A DNA stretch of 42,732 nt from Chara braunii (taxonomy: Eukaryota; Streptophyta; Charophyceae; Charales; Characeae). The notes beneath the pieces were generated by a model that saw only the letters and a program-made list of their open reading frames with translations, did not search any database and had not been told where the DNA came from. Where the stretch lies: the NCBI GenBank assembly GCA_003427395.1, contig BFEA01000379.1:478804-521535 (forward strand), read 5' to 3'. Both the position numbers and the translations under genes were made by a program. Positions 40,889-42,732 of the stretch are shown here, in pieces. Each line of letters opens with the position of its first letter. Within the stretch, counting starts at the first letter, position 1.

Positions 40889-42732
40889 ACCTCACGCCCA
40901 GCACGACTTCCTGATCGGAATGGGGTATGGGCCTGGAAGGGCGAAAAGGGGTGTGCCAAGGATTTTTGGGAAAGTGGGGGAGTCTTAAGGGTATGAATGC
41001 AATTAGGTGAATAAGGGGCGCGTGCGCAAGGGACTCAAGGTTCGATGGGGCCCGGGCACTGTGGACGACGGTCTATGGGGAAATCCCTCTGTGGTGGAGG
41101 CGGTCCCGAAAAGTTAGGCCGTCGGGGGCCGCCACGTGGCGCAGGCCGCCGCGTACTTGGATTGGGCCTTCGGAATTCCGGAGCTCTCGGTTCGCCGCTA
41201 CGTCGGCAATTCACACAAAACGTACTGGGCCAATAGGGGGCTATGGCCGGCCACGGAACGACGCTAAGTTGATGATACAGGAGAAGAAGGCGGAAAGGAG
41301 GGAAGTTGGTGGTGACGACAACAAATCCCCGGTGGGTCAAGTAGTAGGTGTGGTCGGGGGAAGGGAAATCACAGCACCGAGGGTCGCTAGAGGTGGCGCA
41401 GTGGAATTCCCGCGGACATAGTCGATTCTCCGTGTGACAGGGGTATCGCAGCCTTATGAGTTCGTTTATCCAAGGGGTTAAATAATTCGGGTCGTAGGAT
41501 GAGTCTGAGTTCCAAGATCGCGTCATGGTATCATCGTAGATGGGACAATTCGGGTTGGGTTATCATCACCGCGCACGAGCACGTGCAGGACAGGCGAACT
41601 TAGTTGCGCCTCATCGTCCCCGTACGGGATGACGGTTCCGCCGCGAATCTTTTTAGGTGGGCGAATCGACGCACGGGAACGCGTGTAAGGGCGCGACTCA
41701 GATCGCGTTTACACGTGTTCTCGCGTGGCGTTTGCGGGGCCAGACTTCGGATCGTCTAATTGCTTCGGAAGTTTCGATTATGCAAGATGCAACCATATCA
41801 CAACCCCATCGTGAGATAAGCAAAAACGAGAACAAAATCGCTACAGCTGCATCAGGTGTGGGCAAAGATTCGACACAAACAAAAAGCAAGGACAGGGATT
41901 CTCAGCAAAGAGATAGGCAGGCATAACATCCATACATCCATACAAATGTCATTCGACACCATACACATAATGCAATCGGGACAGACATCACAAGGACAAG
42001 TGTGAACAAAAACCCAAGCCCAGATATTCAGAAAGCCGAAACGAAAAATAAGAACGGGCAAACCGCCCGGAGCCGCAATCAAAATGTATATACACAGATG
42101 AAGAGGGGGAAAAGACAAAGAAACAGCAAATCCGCGTCCATCGACCTCAACTCTCTCCTCCTCTCTCTCTCTCTCTCTCTCCGATGCGGACAGTCCATCA
42201 TCAGGCACCAACCCACGAAGTTGTCACCTCGCTTAGCCCTCCTGCACCCGTCGGATTCGCCCGTGCCCACAGTCCGTCGTGGCCCACGTCAATCCCGCGC
42301 GTTCGACACCAGCCCGTCGGGTCGCCCAACTCCTACTAATCGCGAAGCCGAAATTTATAGCGTGCATGCATGCACGAAGAACACGGAATTACCAGGACTT
42401 AGAGTGGGGATTAGAGAGTGAGCGCCTGCGTTCTGCATGATCGGTCGTGGTGTGGGAGACGTTACCCTTCTCCACGCATCGATCCGAGCATACAAACCGC
42501 GACATACAAAAATCTCAGCAAAAGAAAGAGAGGGAGGGTGGGAGAGACGAAGTGCAAGAAGAAAGATTCAGTTACAATGGCGCCCGCCCAAAATTACAGT
42601 TACACACACGATTAAGGGCGCCCACTAATCAGAGTACCGTTGCGGCCGCATGAAGAAGCGCGTAGACAAAAGGCGCCGCGCGGCAGGAAAAATCCTAATT
42701 ACTGAATTCCTAAATTCCTATCTAATGCGAAA
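40889..42732 (-). repeat. 5' LTR of element B (partial)
   Basis: Aligns with 30446-32370 at a constant offset of 441-443 up to the 85-bp deletion near 42337, after which the offset falls to about 356. The window ends inside it. As in element A, the PBS-side end lacks the terminal TCACA found in the 3' LTR. Confidence 0.92.

Larger units (their letters stand above)
30437..42732 (-). mobile_element. Ty3/gypsy retrotransposon B, 5' LTR cut by window end
   Basis: Same gene order as element A on the minus strand but clearly a different family. Complete 3' LTR 30437-32798, accessory frames, PHD-integrase, RNase H, RT, protease, gag, PBS (40877-40888), and 1844 bp of the 5' LTR. Coding is heavily damaged: at least six in-frame stops, several frameshifts, and deletions in the RT N-terminus and integrase C-terminus. 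LTR divergence is patchy: about 5% in some parts and none over about 925 bp. Confidence 0.95.

Overview
The window looks like repeat-dense nuclear DNA of a land plant or streptophyte alga. The evidence is a Ty3/gypsy primer-binding site complementary to initiator tRNA-Met (TGGTATCAGAGC, usual in plant elements), L1-type LINEs with a C-terminal zf-RVT zinc knuckle, Tourist/PIF-like MITEs with 3-bp TTA/TAA target duplications, and long microsatellites. A charophyte or other non-flowering lineage is possible, but that is only an impression. I found no convincing host gene, tRNA, rRNA or CRISPR array. Nearly everything interpretable is a mobile element or its remains, and almost every reading frame is broken.

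Layout. 1-352: microsatellites. 560-790: hairpins and a GC-rich palindrome. 800-1748: truncated LTR related to element B. 1760-2348: MITE with perfect TIRs. 3231-3605: AT-rich degenerate tandem array. 3742-4357: 357-bp tandem repeat whose second copy was split by element A. 4358-16149: element A, a complete Ty3/gypsy retrotransposon on the minus strand. 16150-19500: repeated segments, nested MITEs, SINE-like copies and hairpins. 19.5-25.15 kb: LINE-A (minus), split by a nested insertion that contains a 750-base assembly gap. 25.17-25.23 kb: SINE-like core. 25.3-30.1 kb: LINE-B (minus). 30437-42732: element B, a relative of A on the minus strand, with its 5' LTR cut by the window end.

Elements A and B are the main interest. 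Both read gag, zinc knuckle, protease, reverse transcriptase, RNase H, integrase, then accessory frames before the 3' LTR. In both, the integrase frame opens with a PHD-type zinc finger (Cys4-His-Cys3, with W-x-C-x2-C at the end) ahead of the usual HHCC zinc domain. No chromodomain is visible at the integrase C-terminus. Downstream of integrase both carry a 160-190 codon frame (X1) overlapping the integrase stop, then an acidic/basic frame (X2) and a further conserved segment (X3). The two copies are clearly different families at the nucleotide level, so shared layout suggests a lineage trait. The LTR/PBS junction and the 3' LTR junction are also unusual in the same way in both.
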